A DNA stretch of 64,000 nucleotides. Origin: Virgibacillus subterraneus. Lineage in GTDB: Bacteria > Bacillota > Bacilli > Bacillales > Amphibacillaceae. The notes beneath the pieces are model-generated. The model had not been told where the DNA came from and ran no database searches. It saw nothing but the letters and a program-made list of their open reading frames with translations. The stretch spans positions 372,001-436,000 of the forward strand of contig NZ_FOEH01000003.1 in the NCBI RefSeq assembly GCF_900110695.1, given 5' to 3'. Numbering within the stretch: the stretch's first letter is position 1; the number at the start of each line of letters is the position of its first letter. Shown one piece after another: positions 17,518-26,205 of the stretch. Both the position numbers and the translations under genes were made by a program.

Positions 17518-18887
17518 AATCAAGCTTGAAAAATAGGTTAATTCTCGCCTTTTTATCTATTATAATCATTCCTATTCTTGCTACAATTGTTTCTTTTTTG
17601 GTAGGAGCTAAAAATTTTGAATCTCAAGATGAGGACCAGCTTAATGTCTTATTTACTGATGTAAAAACGGCGATTAGAAATAATGAAGATTCCCTTTCGA
17701 ATAAGCATCTTTTTTACACAAAGCTCGTTCCTTTATTAGACCATTACGATATTAATTTGACTATCCATGGACAAAAGAATCAATTGCTATTTGACTCTAA
17801 AGAATTCCGACCTCGTGATAAAAGTCAGAAATTTATTATTGATATTGATACGTTTACAATAGATGTACAGACTGCCTCAGGTAAATTATGGAAGGTAGAA
17901 ATCGAAGCAAATTCCTTTCAAGCTGAACCCTTTAGTGTTTTTCGTGATGTTTTACAAGTCATGTTTGTAAGTCTAGGAATTGGTCTATTTATTTTAATAT
18001 TGTTAATTATTTTATGGGTTTGGTACATAACAAGGACAGTAATCTATCCAATAAGAATTATTTATCAAGCTACAGAGGAAATGAGGGAGGGGAATCTTGA
18101 TTATGCCATACCATATAATAGGAAGGATGAGATTGGTAGGTTTATTCAAGGTTTCAATTTGATGAGAGAACATCTTAAAGAATCTTATGCAAAACAAAAG
18201 CAATATGAAGATTCACGAAACGTGTTGATAGCCAGTATCTCTCATGATTTACGAACCCCTCTCTCGTCAATAAAAGGCTATGTAGAAGGGCTACTAGATG
18301 GAGTTGCAAAAGATGATGCAATGAGAGAAAGGTATCTGAGAGTTATTCACGATAAATCAAATCACTTAGATAACCTCATTGAGGACCTGTTTGAATACTC
18401 AAAAATTGAATTAGAACAACTCCCTATTCATAAAGAAGTTGTTGATGTAAATGATTACTTTATAGAAATGCTGGAAAAATTAAAATATGATTTGAATAAT
18501 AAAGATGCGGAGCTTGAATATGTTATGAACGTCCCGTCTTTTCAAATGGAATTTGATCCTAAACGTATGAAGCAAGTGTTTAATAACTTAGTTGATAATG
18601 CTATTCAATATGGTAGTGATAAGGTATTTATTCAAGTGGAACAAATAAGCAAATACCTTATTGTAAAAGTGAAAGATAACGGTCAAGGTATTGAGGAAGA
18701 AGATTTACCATACATTTTTAATTCTTTTTTTCGTGGCGAAAAGTCTAGATCTAAAAAACATAGTAGTGGCTCAGGCTTAGGCCTTTCTATAGTTAATTAC
18801 ATTCTGAAAGCTCATCATGGTTCTATTAATGTCGAAAGTCAAAAAGGGAAAGGAAGTCTTTTTACACTCACTCTTCCATTTAACTAA
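17514..18887 (+). CDS. Sensor histidine kinase (HAMP/HisKA/HATPase)
   Basis: 457 residues. Two membrane segments (~10-31 and ~148-173) enclose a ~115-residue extracytoplasmic sensor region; HAMP at ~173-225; HisKA with phospho-acceptor H244 (SISHDLRTPLSSIKG); ATPase domain with NNLVDNAIQY, DNGQGI and GSGLGLSIV. It should phosphorylate the response regulator encoded immediately upstream. The presence of a sizeable sensor loop suggests direct ligand sensing rather than the intramembrane type that relies on the transporter. Confidence 0.92.
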   Translation: MKSSLKNRLILAFLSIIIIPILATIVSFLVGAKNFESQDEDQLNVLFTDVKTAIRNNEDSLSNKHLFYTKLVPLLDHYDINLTIHGQKNQLLFDSKEFRPRDKSQKFIIDIDTFTIDVQTASGKLWKVEIEANSFQAEPFSVFRDVLQVMFVSLGIGLFILILLIILWVWYITRTVIYPIRIIYQATEEMREGNLDYAIPYNRKDEIGRFIQGFNLMREHLKESYAKQKQYEDSRNVLIASISHDLRTPLSSIKGYVEGLLDGVAKDDAMRERYLRVIHDKSNHLDNLIEDLFEYSKIELEQLPIHKEVVDVNDYFIEMLEKLKYDLNNKDAELEYVMNVPSFQMEFDPKRMKQVFNNLVDNAIQYGSDKVFIQVEQISKYLIVKVKDNGQGIEEEDLPYIFNSFFRGEKSRSKKHSSGSGLGLSIVNYILKAHHGSINVESQKGKGSLFTLTLPFN

Positions 18888-18972
18888 CGAATGAAAATTA
18901 TATCTAGATTTTAGTTTAATTAAACAGTATACAGTAAGTAGTAATACGATATAGGGGAGGAGGGTGCACTAA

Positions 18973-19236
18973 ATGAGAAAAACTGAATTGTTAAAAGGGA
19001 GTACAAGTATTATTCTGTTATCGTTACTATCGGAAAAAGAAATGTACGGCTATGAAATCACCGAGAAAGTCCACCAGGTAAGTGAAGGGTATTTGAGTTA
19101 TAAGGAAGGAACTTTATATTCAGCTTTAAAGCGACTAGAGTTAGCTGGTTTGGTGAGAGCTATTGGCAAAAATCAAGTGATGGACCACGCAGGAAATAAT
19201 ACCGTATTACTACTTCAGGAAAAAGTCACTGTCTGA
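18973..19236 (+). pseudogene. PadR-family regulator, frameshifted
   Basis: Begins as a good PadR winged helix (LLKGSTSIILLSLLSEKEMYGYEI-type N-terminus, then EGTLYSALKRLELAGLV) behind GGGGAGGAGGG. After residue ~65 the family sequence leaves this frame: the +1 frame continues YWQKSSDGPRRK, then meets an in-frame TAA, then YRITTSGKK. At least one base deletion (near 19165) and one nonsense change are needed to explain this, so the product lacks the end of the wing and the dimerisation helix. Its former partner at 19295-19592 is broken too. Confidence 0.7.
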
Positions 19237-19294
19237 TCAAAGCAGGAGTGGGGTCTGTTTCAAAAGGTCATGTATCGGATTGTGGGTGATGTCA

Positions 19295-19592
19295 ATGTCA
19301 AAACAAGTATCGATTAAAGAGTTTGATAGCTATATGAAGAAAATCACTAAAGAATTACGCCTAGACGAAATAGAAAAGAAATAACTTGCGGAAGAATGGA
19401 AGCAGCATCTCTATGATCATTATTGTTCACTTCTCAGGGACAATGTAGATGAAAAAGAAGCAATTCAAGCTGTTGACGATGATTGGAAAAGTCGAACTTA
19501 CAACTCCAGTCATTATAATACTAACTACTATTAGTATTGTTTTAGTTATTATGAATGTTGTAAATAATACGAAGGGAACCAAACAAGAATAA
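19295..19592 (+). pseudogene. Remnant of a PadR-linked membrane protein gene (HAAS/permease-prefix-like)
   Basis: ATG at 19295 encodes SIKEFDSYMKKITKELRLDE and is cut by TAA at 19382. The same frame then continues LAEEWKQHLYDHYCSLL and DEKEAIQAV, a charged helical pattern seen in N-terminal domains of membrane proteins encoded after PadR genes. After ~19485 a different frame gives TTPVIIILTTISIVLVIMN, a membrane segment, to a stop at 19590. An internal deletion plus nonsense mutation is the simplest reading. Confidence 0.55.
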
Positions 19593-19660
19593 AGTCTACA
19601 CTAACGAGGGCTTGTCTTGAACAGTAAGGTAGTTGCACGATTTAGTTTTATTAAAGAAGC

Positions 19661-19720
19661 AAGACCCAAATAAGTGCCTGGCGATAATGTGTCAGACATT
19701 TTATTTTTGGGTCTTTTTTA
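19661..19720 (+). terminator. Large hairpin terminator containing a GTGCCTGGC half-site
   Basis: AAGACCCAAATAA (19661-19673) pairs with TTATTTTTGGGTCTT (19701-19715) with a small bulge, then TTTTTATTTT. The loop contains GTGCCTGGCG, a half of the dispersed GTGCCT family. Confidence 0.6.
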
Positions 19721-19849
19721 TTTTGTTAAGACTAAAAAATTATTCCTTGTTAAAAAAAATTAAAGTTTGCCGAAATAATAAGAGGATAGGAAAAGTATTC
19801 TTGAATTACCATTTTATTATTTAGAATAATTATTGCAGGAGGAAACGTA

Positions 19850-21445
19850 ATGAAAAAATTGAAATTTATAATCTTTGCTATTTTGGTGGTGTTTTTCATT
19901 TTTCCGGTGAATAGCTTGCAGGCAGAAGAACTGAAGACATATGACAAACTAACCTTGGTAGACGAAGATTACCAAAATGATTCACTACTTCGAGTATACA
20001 AAGATAAAGATGGGAATGTCGTTTTTCATTCTATTTTTATTCAATCGGAGTTAAGTGACACCATTAAGGCAAGCGAGGACCAAGTTTTGACAGCCAAAAA
20101 ATTATTGCTTGCATTTTATATGAAGTTCGATTTAACCAATAAAATGAATGAATTATTACATAAGTCCTTTCCTGAATCCAATCCTAGAACCGATATGGAA
20201 GTAAAAACAATTGAAATCTCCCCCGACTATTTGGATAGGTTGGAAGAAACAGAATCAATATCACTTGCATATGCGAAAGATCAAAAAGCAAAATTTGAAC
20301 AGTTAAGTGAAGCAGAGCAAGAAGCACAAAAAGGGTATACCTTTTATTATTACGATTACGGTGAGGAATATTTGGGAACAACGGAGGAGTATATAAAGCG
20401 TTTAGATGTTGAAATTAAGGAAAGTACAGATCATTCGATTACGATAAGTTGGTCTGCTAATAACACAAACGTTCCAGACGGAGTTCTTTATATGTATGTA
20501 TCCCTTGGTTCAAAATGGAGTGAATGTTTTCCGATAGGCGCTGTTTCACCTTGTAGAATTAAGGTGGACGGAGAACAGCAATTTACACTGGATAATTTAG
20601 AACCTTCAACCACATACAAAATCAGAATTGGGGGAGGCGTATTTTCGGAAGATTCAACTGCATCTAAGTCCGTTGAAGCAACAACAGAACCAAAAAGTAA
20701 GAATGAAAAAGAGAAATTTAAGGGAGACGATGTTTCTCTAAAAAATCATATTACTGTTGATCCAAACATTACGAAGAATACGGCAAAACTTCCAATGAAT
20801 GTAATTGATTTACTTGCGAACGAAGGATTATTAACCGTCAACTTGGAAAAAATGTCTAATAAAAAGAACTCAACTATTCAATTTAGTTCAGAGGAAATGG
20901 ATGAATTGATACAACGTAAAGCAACCATCCAGCTTGATCATAGTGAGGTTGAACTTTCCGTACCATCTACTGTATTACAAAACTCAAAAGTCACAAAAAT
21001 AAACTTGGATAAATTGGAAGCTGTTAATGGTTCTCTTAGCGCTGTATTTGACTTTAGTATTACCCAGGAGAATCAAGTTATCAGTCAATTTGATCAACCA
21101 ATTACACTCCGTTTCCCAGTAGATCAAGAATTGGTCGAGGACACGAGTAATCTAGCAATTTACTTCCATAATGAAGAAACAAATGAGTGGGAAAAAATCG
21201 GTGGAACTTACGAAGATGGAAACGTAACCGCCACAGTTAATCATTTCAGCACATATACTGTCTTTGAAGAATCTGTAGAAGAACCTACAACTAACGAAGT
21301 CCCTACTATTAATGATAGTGGAGTAACTGGAAAAAAACTACCAAATACTGCAACAAATGCTATGAACTTCCTAATGCTTGGTTTGTTATTCAGCCTTCTA
21401 GCTAGTGCGTTGGTCGTTTATCAGAATAAAAGAGGAAGAGCTTAA
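19850..21445 (+). CDS. LPNTA cell-wall-anchored surface protein with fibronectin-III-like domain
   Basis: 531 residues. Sec signal peptide at 1-25 (KKLKFIIFAILVVFFIF, cut after LQA); an uncharacterised N-terminal region to ~180; an FN3-like domain at ~185-285 (ITISWSANN, FTLDNLEPSTTYKIRI) containing a possible Cys pair (WSECF, SPCRI); a beta-rich region; then sorting signal LPNTA at 497-501, membrane segment and KRGRA tail. The LPNTA motif fits class D sortases, and a class D-like sortase is encoded 93 bases downstream. Likely exported and covalently linked to peptidoglycan; ligand unknown. Confidence 0.82.
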   Translation: MKKLKFIIFAILVVFFIFPVNSLQAEELKTYDKLTLVDEDYQNDSLLRVYKDKDGNVVFHSIFIQSELSDTIKASEDQVLTAKKLLLAFYMKFDLTNKMNELLHKSFPESNPRTDMEVKTIEISPDYLDRLEETESISLAYAKDQKAKFEQLSEAEQEAQKGYTFYYYDYGEEYLGTTEEYIKRLDVEIKESTDHSITISWSANNTNVPDGVLYMYVSLGSKWSECFPIGAVSPCRIKVDGEQQFTLDNLEPSTTYKIRIGGGVFSEDSTASKSVEATTEPKSKNEKEKFKGDDVSLKNHITVDPNITKNTAKLPMNVIDLLANEGLLTVNLEKMSNKKNSTIQFSSEEMDELIQRKATIQLDHSEVELSVPSTVLQNSKVTKINLDKLEAVNGSLSAVFDFSITQENQVISQFDQPITLRFPVDQELVEDTSNLAIYFHNEETNEWEKIGGTYEDGNVTATVNHFSTYTVFEESVEEPTTNEVPTINDSGVTGKKLPNTATNAMNFLMLGLLFSLLASALVVYQNKRGRA

Positions 21446-21457
21446 AAATTTTTGTTT

Positions 21458-21479
21458 CCCCTCCTACCTTTAGGAGGGG
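21458..21479 (+). terminator. GC-rich hairpin between surface protein and sortase
   Basis: A perfect 9-bp stem (CCCCTCCTA, 21458-21466, with 21471-21479) and CCTT loop. No T-run follows, so it may attenuate or stabilise rather than fully terminate. Confidence 0.5.
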
Positions 21480-21538
21480 ATTAGTAAATTATTAGTTCAC
21501 AGTTAAGATGTAAATATCATAACAGGAGTTGAAATGTT

Positions 21539-22162
21539 ATGTCAGTAAAGAAAAAGAAGGTCAGCATGATTGTATCCATCCTATTTACTTTAGGTGGGAT
21601 TTTCTTGTTATACGGATCGTGGCTAATGGTAGACAGTAAACTTTCACAGGATAAAGCACATGAAATAGCAAAATCCAAAGTGGTATCTAGCTCAGCACAA
21701 GTGATTACTAAAAAGTCGACTTCACAATCCTATCATTTTGAAAAAGGAGAAATTTTTGGTGTTTTACACATACCTAGCATAAAGGCAGAGCTTCCAATAA
21801 TAGAAGGTACAGGGGAGCAAGAACTTAAACAAGCGGTCGGGCATTTTATCGGTTCTTCTTTCCCGATGCAAAATAATCAAATTGTTCTTTCGGGTCACCG
21901 AAACACAGTGTTTCAAAATTTAGGTGAGCTTGTTATTGGCGATAATATAGTTGTTGAAATGCCTGACGGAGAGTATAAGTATGAAATAAAAAATACGGAA
22001 ATTGTTGATGCAGATGATCGTACAGTGATTCGTTCGACAGCACCTAATGAAATACTTACGTTAACAACTTGTTATCCATTTAGCTATATAGGAAGCGCTC
22101 CTAAAAGATATATAGTTTATGCCGAACCAGTTTTTGTAGAGCAATCTGGTGAGAGAGGTTAA
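21539..22162 (+). CDS. Class D sortase
   Basis: 207 residues, one N-terminal membrane anchor (~10-30), then a sortase beta-barrel. Catalytic triad visible as H120 (SGHRNT), C178 (TLTTCYP) and R190 (APKRY). Transpeptidase of the outer membrane face that cleaves a sorting motif between T and A and links the protein to cell-wall peptide. Its size and TLTTCYPF motif fit class D. Neighbour 19850-21445, with an LPNTA signal, is the obvious substrate. AGGAG at ~21523 supports the ATG. Confidence 0.88.
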   Translation: MSVKKKKVSMIVSILFTLGGIFLLYGSWLMVDSKLSQDKAHEIAKSKVVSSSAQVITKKSTSQSYHFEKGEIFGVLHIPSIKAELPIIEGTGEQELKQAVGHFIGSSFPMQNNQIVLSGHRNTVFQNLGELVIGDNIVVEMPDGEYKYEIKNTEIVDADDRTVIRSTAPNEILTLTTCYPFSYIGSAPKRYIVYAEPVFVEQSGERG

Positions 22163-22185
22163 TATATAGAACTTTAACCTCTCTT
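22153..22185 (+). terminator. Terminator of the sortase gene
   Basis: GAGAGGTTAA (22153-22162, including the stop codon) pairs with TTAACCTCTC (22174-22183), followed by a short T tract. Confidence 0.65.
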
Positions 22186-23022
22186 ACAATAGATTGTTCC
22201 GATCCCCCTTCAAAAAAATTCTCATTTTGAAACGAGAAGTACAAGAGTTACTTAATGGAGATGGAAAGATGTTAGAATTTAATACAAGAAACAATTAATG
22301 ATTTTGATACCAATTTATCCTATATAAATCTAGATTTTAATGTACATAATTTTGTTGAAAAAAATTTTTTATCTTCTGTTAAGTGTAGAGGACATGAAGG
22401 TAATTAGTATTGTCATAGATGGACCATTTAAACTTAATTGTTTTTGATGTGGATAGTGTCATTGCATGAGGTTCGCGAACACCTTCCTCAATGGCTACGT
22501 TTAGCCATTGCAAAAACAAATCTGATGGGTTGTTCGTTATCTCGTTTGGATGAAAATCCGGTAACAGACCGGCCAATGACTTAAATTGCTTAATAAATCC
22601 TTTGCTAGATTCATAATCCTGCCCCTTTCATTATGAATCTAGCATCTTATTTTAATATAAAAGAATTAATATCTTGAATCAACTTTATCATTATTTTAAA
22701 GGTAGATAGCAGCAGTATTGCTAATGTTTCTTATGTAATCAAAAATAAGAACCCTAATCTGCAGCAATAGGTCCAGATTATTGAGCAATCGAGAAGAAAT
22801 TCTTCGCAATAGTATGTGATAGACTTAAGAAAACATAAGGGGGTAATAAGTTTAATCCGTCTATAAATGAATGTGTTAACAGGTGCATTCCCGGAGTAAG
22901 AAACTGCTCTTTAATTACTTAAAGCAAGAGAAAGGTATGGTTTAATTACCGATATTTGCAGGAACTACAAAAGAGTGAAATCAAAAAGAAAGATAATTAA
23001 TAAAATTACTGGAGGGACCAAA
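22163..23022. other. Gene-poor stretch made largely of duplicated remnants
   Basis: Apart from the terminator and the pdxH remnant (22446-22614) with its upstream copy to ~22780, nothing coding is evident. 22882-22907 repeats 12659-12684. Confidence 0.5.
22446..22614 (-). pseudogene. Truncated second copy of pdxH (N-terminal part)
   Basis: The leftward sequence encodes PDFHPNEITNNPSDLFLQW and VAIEEGVREPHAMTLST, nearly identical to the start of the gene at 9550-10203, then diverges abruptly. The start region has lost one T relative to the intact gene, breaking the frame after the ATG at 22614. The similarity continues upstream through the ribosome site and promoter region to about 22780 (compare 10204-10365). 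Confidence 0.8.
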
Positions 23023-23520
23023 ATGATAACCCAAGTCGAAATAACCCATACTTTCAATGCTACACGTGAACTAGTGTTTAGGTCATTTACAGAATCAGAG
23101 CATTTACAGAACTGGTGGGGGCCGAAAGAGTGGACGTTTCATGTTGCAAAAGCAGATTTTCGTCCGGGAGGTGTCTTTCATTACAGCCAGAACCCTGCTG
23201 ATGGCGATGTAATGTGGGTTAAATTTATATACAATGAAATGATTACACCAGAGAGAGTCGTTTACACCAGTTATTTTTCTGATGAGGATGGAAATATTGT
23301 GCGTGCACCTTTTAACGAAAACTGGCCATTGGAAACATTGAATACACTGACGTTCACTGAAAATGGGGGTAAAACAACCCTTACAGCAATAGTAGCTCCT
23401 GCTGCATCAGCAACTGAAGAGGAACTGAAGACCTTTGGAGAATCACAAGTTATGGTTCATGAAGGATTTTCAGGAACCTTCAATCAATTAGAAGATTATT
23501 TATCAAAGGAATTAAAATAA
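23023..23520 (+). CDS. SRPBCC (AHSA1/CalC-like) domain protein
   Basis: 165 residues, the usual length for a stand-alone START-like AHSA1 domain: THTFNATRELVFRSFTE, LQNWWGPKEW, FRPGGVFHY and a C-terminal helix GFSGTFNQLEDYL. These proteins form a hydrophobic ligand cavity; the ligand is unknown. ATG 23023 is chosen because GGAGGG (23011-23016) precedes it; an in-frame upstream extension lacks a site. Monocistronic with its own terminator. A second family member lies at 47578-48096. Confidence 0.85.
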   Translation: MITQVEITHTFNATRELVFRSFTESEHLQNWWGPKEWTFHVAKADFRPGGVFHYSQNPADGDVMWVKFIYNEMITPERVVYTSYFSDEDGNIVRAPFNENWPLETLNTLTFTENGGKTTLTAIVAPAASATEEELKTFGESQVMVHEGFSGTFNQLEDYLSKELK

Positions 23521-23532
23521 TCCGGACCATGC

Positions 23533-23571
23533 AAGAAAATCACCGACTAAATTAGCGGTGGTTTTCTTTTT
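23533..23571 (+). terminator. Rho-independent terminator
   Basis: AAGAAAATCACCG (23533-23545) pairs with CGGTGGTTTTCTT (23556-23568) and runs into T residues. Confidence 0.75.
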
Positions 23572-23738
23572 GAGGTGGAGAATATAATTGATTTAATTTC
23601 AGACATACACAAACGGTGGCAAATCAGGAATAAGTGCCTGCGTCTAAATTTTATATAAGCATTTTTGTTAAGGAAAAAGGATTTTAAGACAAACGAAAAG
23701 AAGTAATTATGATAAGCAAACAGAAAGGAGTATATATT

Positions 23739-24482
23739 ATGAGTGAGGATATTAGCGTAAATCTTCCCGAGATTGTCACGCATGATGACTGGCTTGCGGC
23801 TCGTCAGAAGTTATTAACAAAGGAGAAGGAGATTACTCGTAAGCAGGATGAATTGAGTGCTGAGCGTCGCAGGATGCCCATGGTTGAAATCGACAAAAAT
23901 TATATTTTTGAAGGACCAAATGGCGAAGTAAGTTTACTTGATTTATTTAAGGAGTGTCGCCAGCTTATTGTCTATCACTTTATGTTTGATCCGACTTGGG
24001 ATGAGGGTTGCGAGGGTTGCTCCATGATTGTTGATAGCATGGGACACCTTTCTCATCTGTATGCTCGTGGTACTTCTTTAGTTTTAGTGTCCCAGGCACC
24101 TTTGAGCAAAATCGAACCTTTTAAAGAACGTATGGGTTGGGGGATACCGTGGTTTTCTTCTTTTGAAAGCGAATTTAATTACGATTTTGAGGCTACATCA
24201 AAGGATGGTGCACAGCTTCAACACCAGGGATTGAGTGTTTTTCTGCGTGATGGAGACCGTGTCTTTCACACGTATTCTACTTATTTACGAGGTCTCGATA
24301 CACTCTTTAGTCCTTTTAACTACCTTGACCTAACACCATTTGGCAGACAAGAAACTTGGGAAAAATCGCCCGAAGGCTGGCCGCAATCTCCCCCGTATGA
24401 ATGGTGGCGTCTCCATGACGCTTACGACTACACTGAAGTTCCAGGTTCATGTTGTCATTCAAGAAGCATCACTCGTAAATAG
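23739..24482 (+). CDS. DUF899 thioredoxin-like family protein
   Basis: 247 residues, standard for DUF899. The N-terminus has THDDWLAARQKLLTKEKE and the core PTWDEGCEGCSM, the family's CxxC-type site in a thioredoxin fold, then LVLVSQAPL and WFSSFESEFNYDF. The C-terminus ends with SPPYEWWRLHDAY. Proteins of this family are predicted dithiol-disulfide oxidoreductases; the function is unproven. AAAGGAG at ~23724 supports ATG 23739 over the upstream ATG. Confidence 0.85.
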   Translation: MSEDISVNLPEIVTHDDWLAARQKLLTKEKEITRKQDELSAERRRMPMVEIDKNYIFEGPNGEVSLLDLFKECRQLIVYHFMFDPTWDEGCEGCSMIVDSMGHLSHLYARGTSLVLVSQAPLSKIEPFKERMGWGIPWFSSFESEFNYDFEATSKDGAQLQHQGLSVFLRDGDRVFHTYSTYLRGLDTLFSPFNYLDLTPFGRQETWEKSPEGWPQSPPYEWWRLHDAYDYTEVPGSCCHSRSITRK

Positions 24483-24857
24483 TTGTATTTTCGGTACAGG
24501 GCAACAAACTGGCGCGTTTATCTCATAACGCGTCTATTTTGTATAGGGCGTTAATGTTGATTAAGTACGACGAAAATACAACATATCTATTTATTGCGTA
24601 GTGCAACCATACTGGTAACAGATAAATCTTAATAGTTTTTTAAGATTTTGATATGCGTATTATAAAATCGCCATGTAATAATAATTGTTAGATAACGTAG
24701 GCGGGATTATCTTGGAAAATCAAGCAGTACAACGATACTATGTAATAGAAAAATGATATTCAAGAATTGTGCACGGTAATCAAATAAGAGCCGTAGCCTT
24801 TAAGTTGTATCATTTTAATTAAGCAACAGAAGGCCGGAATACTGACTGGGAGGGTCA
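24483..24857. other. Intergenic region with orphan copy of the ABC-operon promoter
   Basis: A hairpin with CGCGTT/AACGCG arms at ~24514-24535 probably terminates the DUF899 gene. 24590-24623 matches the MITE left end, and 24622-24730 matches the ABC exporter promoter and first codons. Nothing coding is apparent. Confidence 0.55.
24622..24730 (+). repeat. Orphan duplicate of the ABC-exporter promoter and start codons
   Basis: Nearly identical to 14833-14940: inverted-repeat operator AAATCTTAA/TTAAGATTT (24624-24632 and 24640-24648), the TATAAA region, the leader, a mutated ribosome site (AGGCGGG for AGGAGGG) and TTGGAAAATCAAGCAGT in place of the TTG start and first codons. The coding region then breaks off. 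It could still bind the response regulator. Confidence 0.75.
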
Positions 24858-25367
24858 ATGATGAGTCTTGGAAATGAGTATTTAAAAGTTGTTCAAGAAA
24901 GGTTTAAAAGTATCAAAGACCTCGGGGATAAGACAATAAGTCAATTGTCAAACGACGAAATTCACTGGAATTTCAATGATGCTTCAAATAGTGTCGCTGT
25001 TATAGCTAAACATTTAAGTGGAAATATGGTGTCCAGATGGTCTGATTTTTTAACATCGGATGGAGAAAAGTCATACAGGAATCGTGATCAAGAATTTGAG
25101 AATGATATACCATCAAAACAGGAATTGATAGCAGTTTGGGAAAAGGGTTGGAAGACTCTTTTTGAAACATTAAATGGATTAGAGGGTCAGGATTTATTGA
25201 AAAGTGTGGTTATTCGTGGTGAAAGTCATACGGTATTAGAGGCAATTGAAAGGCAAATGGCACACTATGCCTACCATATAGGGCAAATCGTTTATATTGG
25301 TAAACAAATAAAAGATGAGAATTGGGAAACGCTCAGTATCCCTAAAGGAAAATCAGAAGAATATTAA
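24858..25367 (+). CDS. DinB-like protein, DUF1572 family
   Basis: 169 residues forming a four-helix DinB-type bundle: EYLKVVQERFKSIK, NSVAVIAKHLSGNM, and HYAYHIGQIVYIGKQ near residues 135-150. The His residues (AKH, HYAYH) fit the metal site of the YfiT/DinB superfamily. Members act as thiol-dependent transferases or are uncharacterised. GGGAGGG precedes the ATGATG start. A second DinB-type gene follows 128 bases downstream; a terminator is not obvious between them. Confidence 0.85.
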   Translation: MMSLGNEYLKVVQERFKSIKDLGDKTISQLSNDEIHWNFNDASNSVAVIAKHLSGNMVSRWSDFLTSDGEKSYRNRDQEFENDIPSKQELIAVWEKGWKTLFETLNGLEGQDLLKSVVIRGESHTVLEAIERQMAHYAYHIGQIVYIGKQIKDENWETLSIPKGKSEEY

Positions 25368-25494
25368 CAACAAATGCTGATAAGAAATCAGAAATAAAAA
25401 AGGGGTTAGCCCTTATTTTCACGAATAGGATTATGAAGTATTCTATTAATAATCAATAAGTAAAAAATTAACGAATAGGGAAAGGGGATTAAAC

Positions 25495-26004
25495 ATGGAT
25501 GTAAGATTTCCAATTGGGGAATTACAAGTTCCAAAAAAGGTAACATTAGGAAATATTCAAGAATGGCTAAAGGAGATCGAAACTTACACGATTCGATTAA
25601 GAGAAACTGTTGACTCATTAAGTGATGAGGAATTAAGCAGAACATATCGTGATGGTAGCTGGACAGTTCGTCAACTTGTTCATCACATTGCAGATTCTCA
25701 GTTGAACATGTATCAACGTTTGAAGCTGGCTTTAACAGATGAGAATCCAACAGTACTAGCTTTTGATCAAGAAAAGTGGGCTATTCAACCCGATACAGAG
25801 CTACCCGTAGAAAGTTCTATTAAAATGCTAGAGGGTATAAATGAGCGCATCGTATCTTTAGGGTATAGTTTAACGGAAGACCAAGTAGATCGAGCTTTTA
25901 CTCACCCGAAAAACGGTGAAATACAAGTTGCAGCAAAAGTTGCAAAATTAGCTTGGCACGAAGAGCACCACTTAGCCCATATAAAAATCGCATTATCAAA
26001 ATAG
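25495..26004 (+). CDS. YfiT/BstA-type DinB metalloprotein (putative bacillithiol transferase)
   Basis: 169 residues. Starts MDVRFPIGELQVPK, the signature opening of YfiT-like proteins, then WTVRQLVHHIADSQ and the C-terminal WHEEHHLAHI; the His residues form the metal site. YfiT-family proteins (BstA) are bacillithiol S-transferases that conjugate electrophiles to the thiol for detoxification. The sequence strongly supports the family; enzymatic specificity is inferred. AAAGGGG upstream, terminator at 26024-26054. Confidence 0.85.
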   Translation: MDVRFPIGELQVPKKVTLGNIQEWLKEIETYTIRLRETVDSLSDEELSRTYRDGSWTVRQLVHHIADSQLNMYQRLKLALTDENPTVLAFDQEKWAIQPDTELPVESSIKMLEGINERIVSLGYSLTEDQVDRAFTHPKNGEIQVAAKVAKLAWHEEHHLAHIKIALSK

Positions 26005-26023
26005 CAAAATATTTATGGAATTG

Positions 26024-26054
26024 GCTTATCGAACTTCGATAAGCTAATTTTTTT
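26024..26054 (+). terminator. Rho-independent terminator
   Basis: Inverted repeat of GCTTATCGAA around 26034, followed by TAATTTTTTT. Confidence 0.75.
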
Positions 26055-26144
26055 AAATAAGAATAATTACAGAAGTTTTATTCAACTAAATGGTGTGATA
26101 ATAGTAAAGGATTTTTATTAAATTTCGCATTTGTTCGTTTCCGA

Positions 26145-26171
26145 TGTCACAAATCAGAGTCTTACATTGTT
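26145..26171 (+). promoter_or_regulatory. Candidate ECF41-type promoter
   Basis: TGTCACA at 26145-26151 is a perfect match to the published ECF41 -35 element (TGTCACA-N16-CGTC). Sixteen bases later the sequence is TGTT, only a partial match to CGTC. It lies 35 bases before the oxidoreductase gene, which is followed by the ECF41 sigma gene, so autoregulation of the pair is plausible. Confidence 0.55.
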
Positions 26172-26205
26172 ATATGTATGAAACTTAAAAAGGAGCTGAG
26201 GAATA

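Noticed and set aside
5869-25000. Integrated prophage or ICE
   Set aside because: No integrase, structural, conjugation or att-like direct repeats bounding the region were seen; the decay pattern fits duplication and gene loss better.
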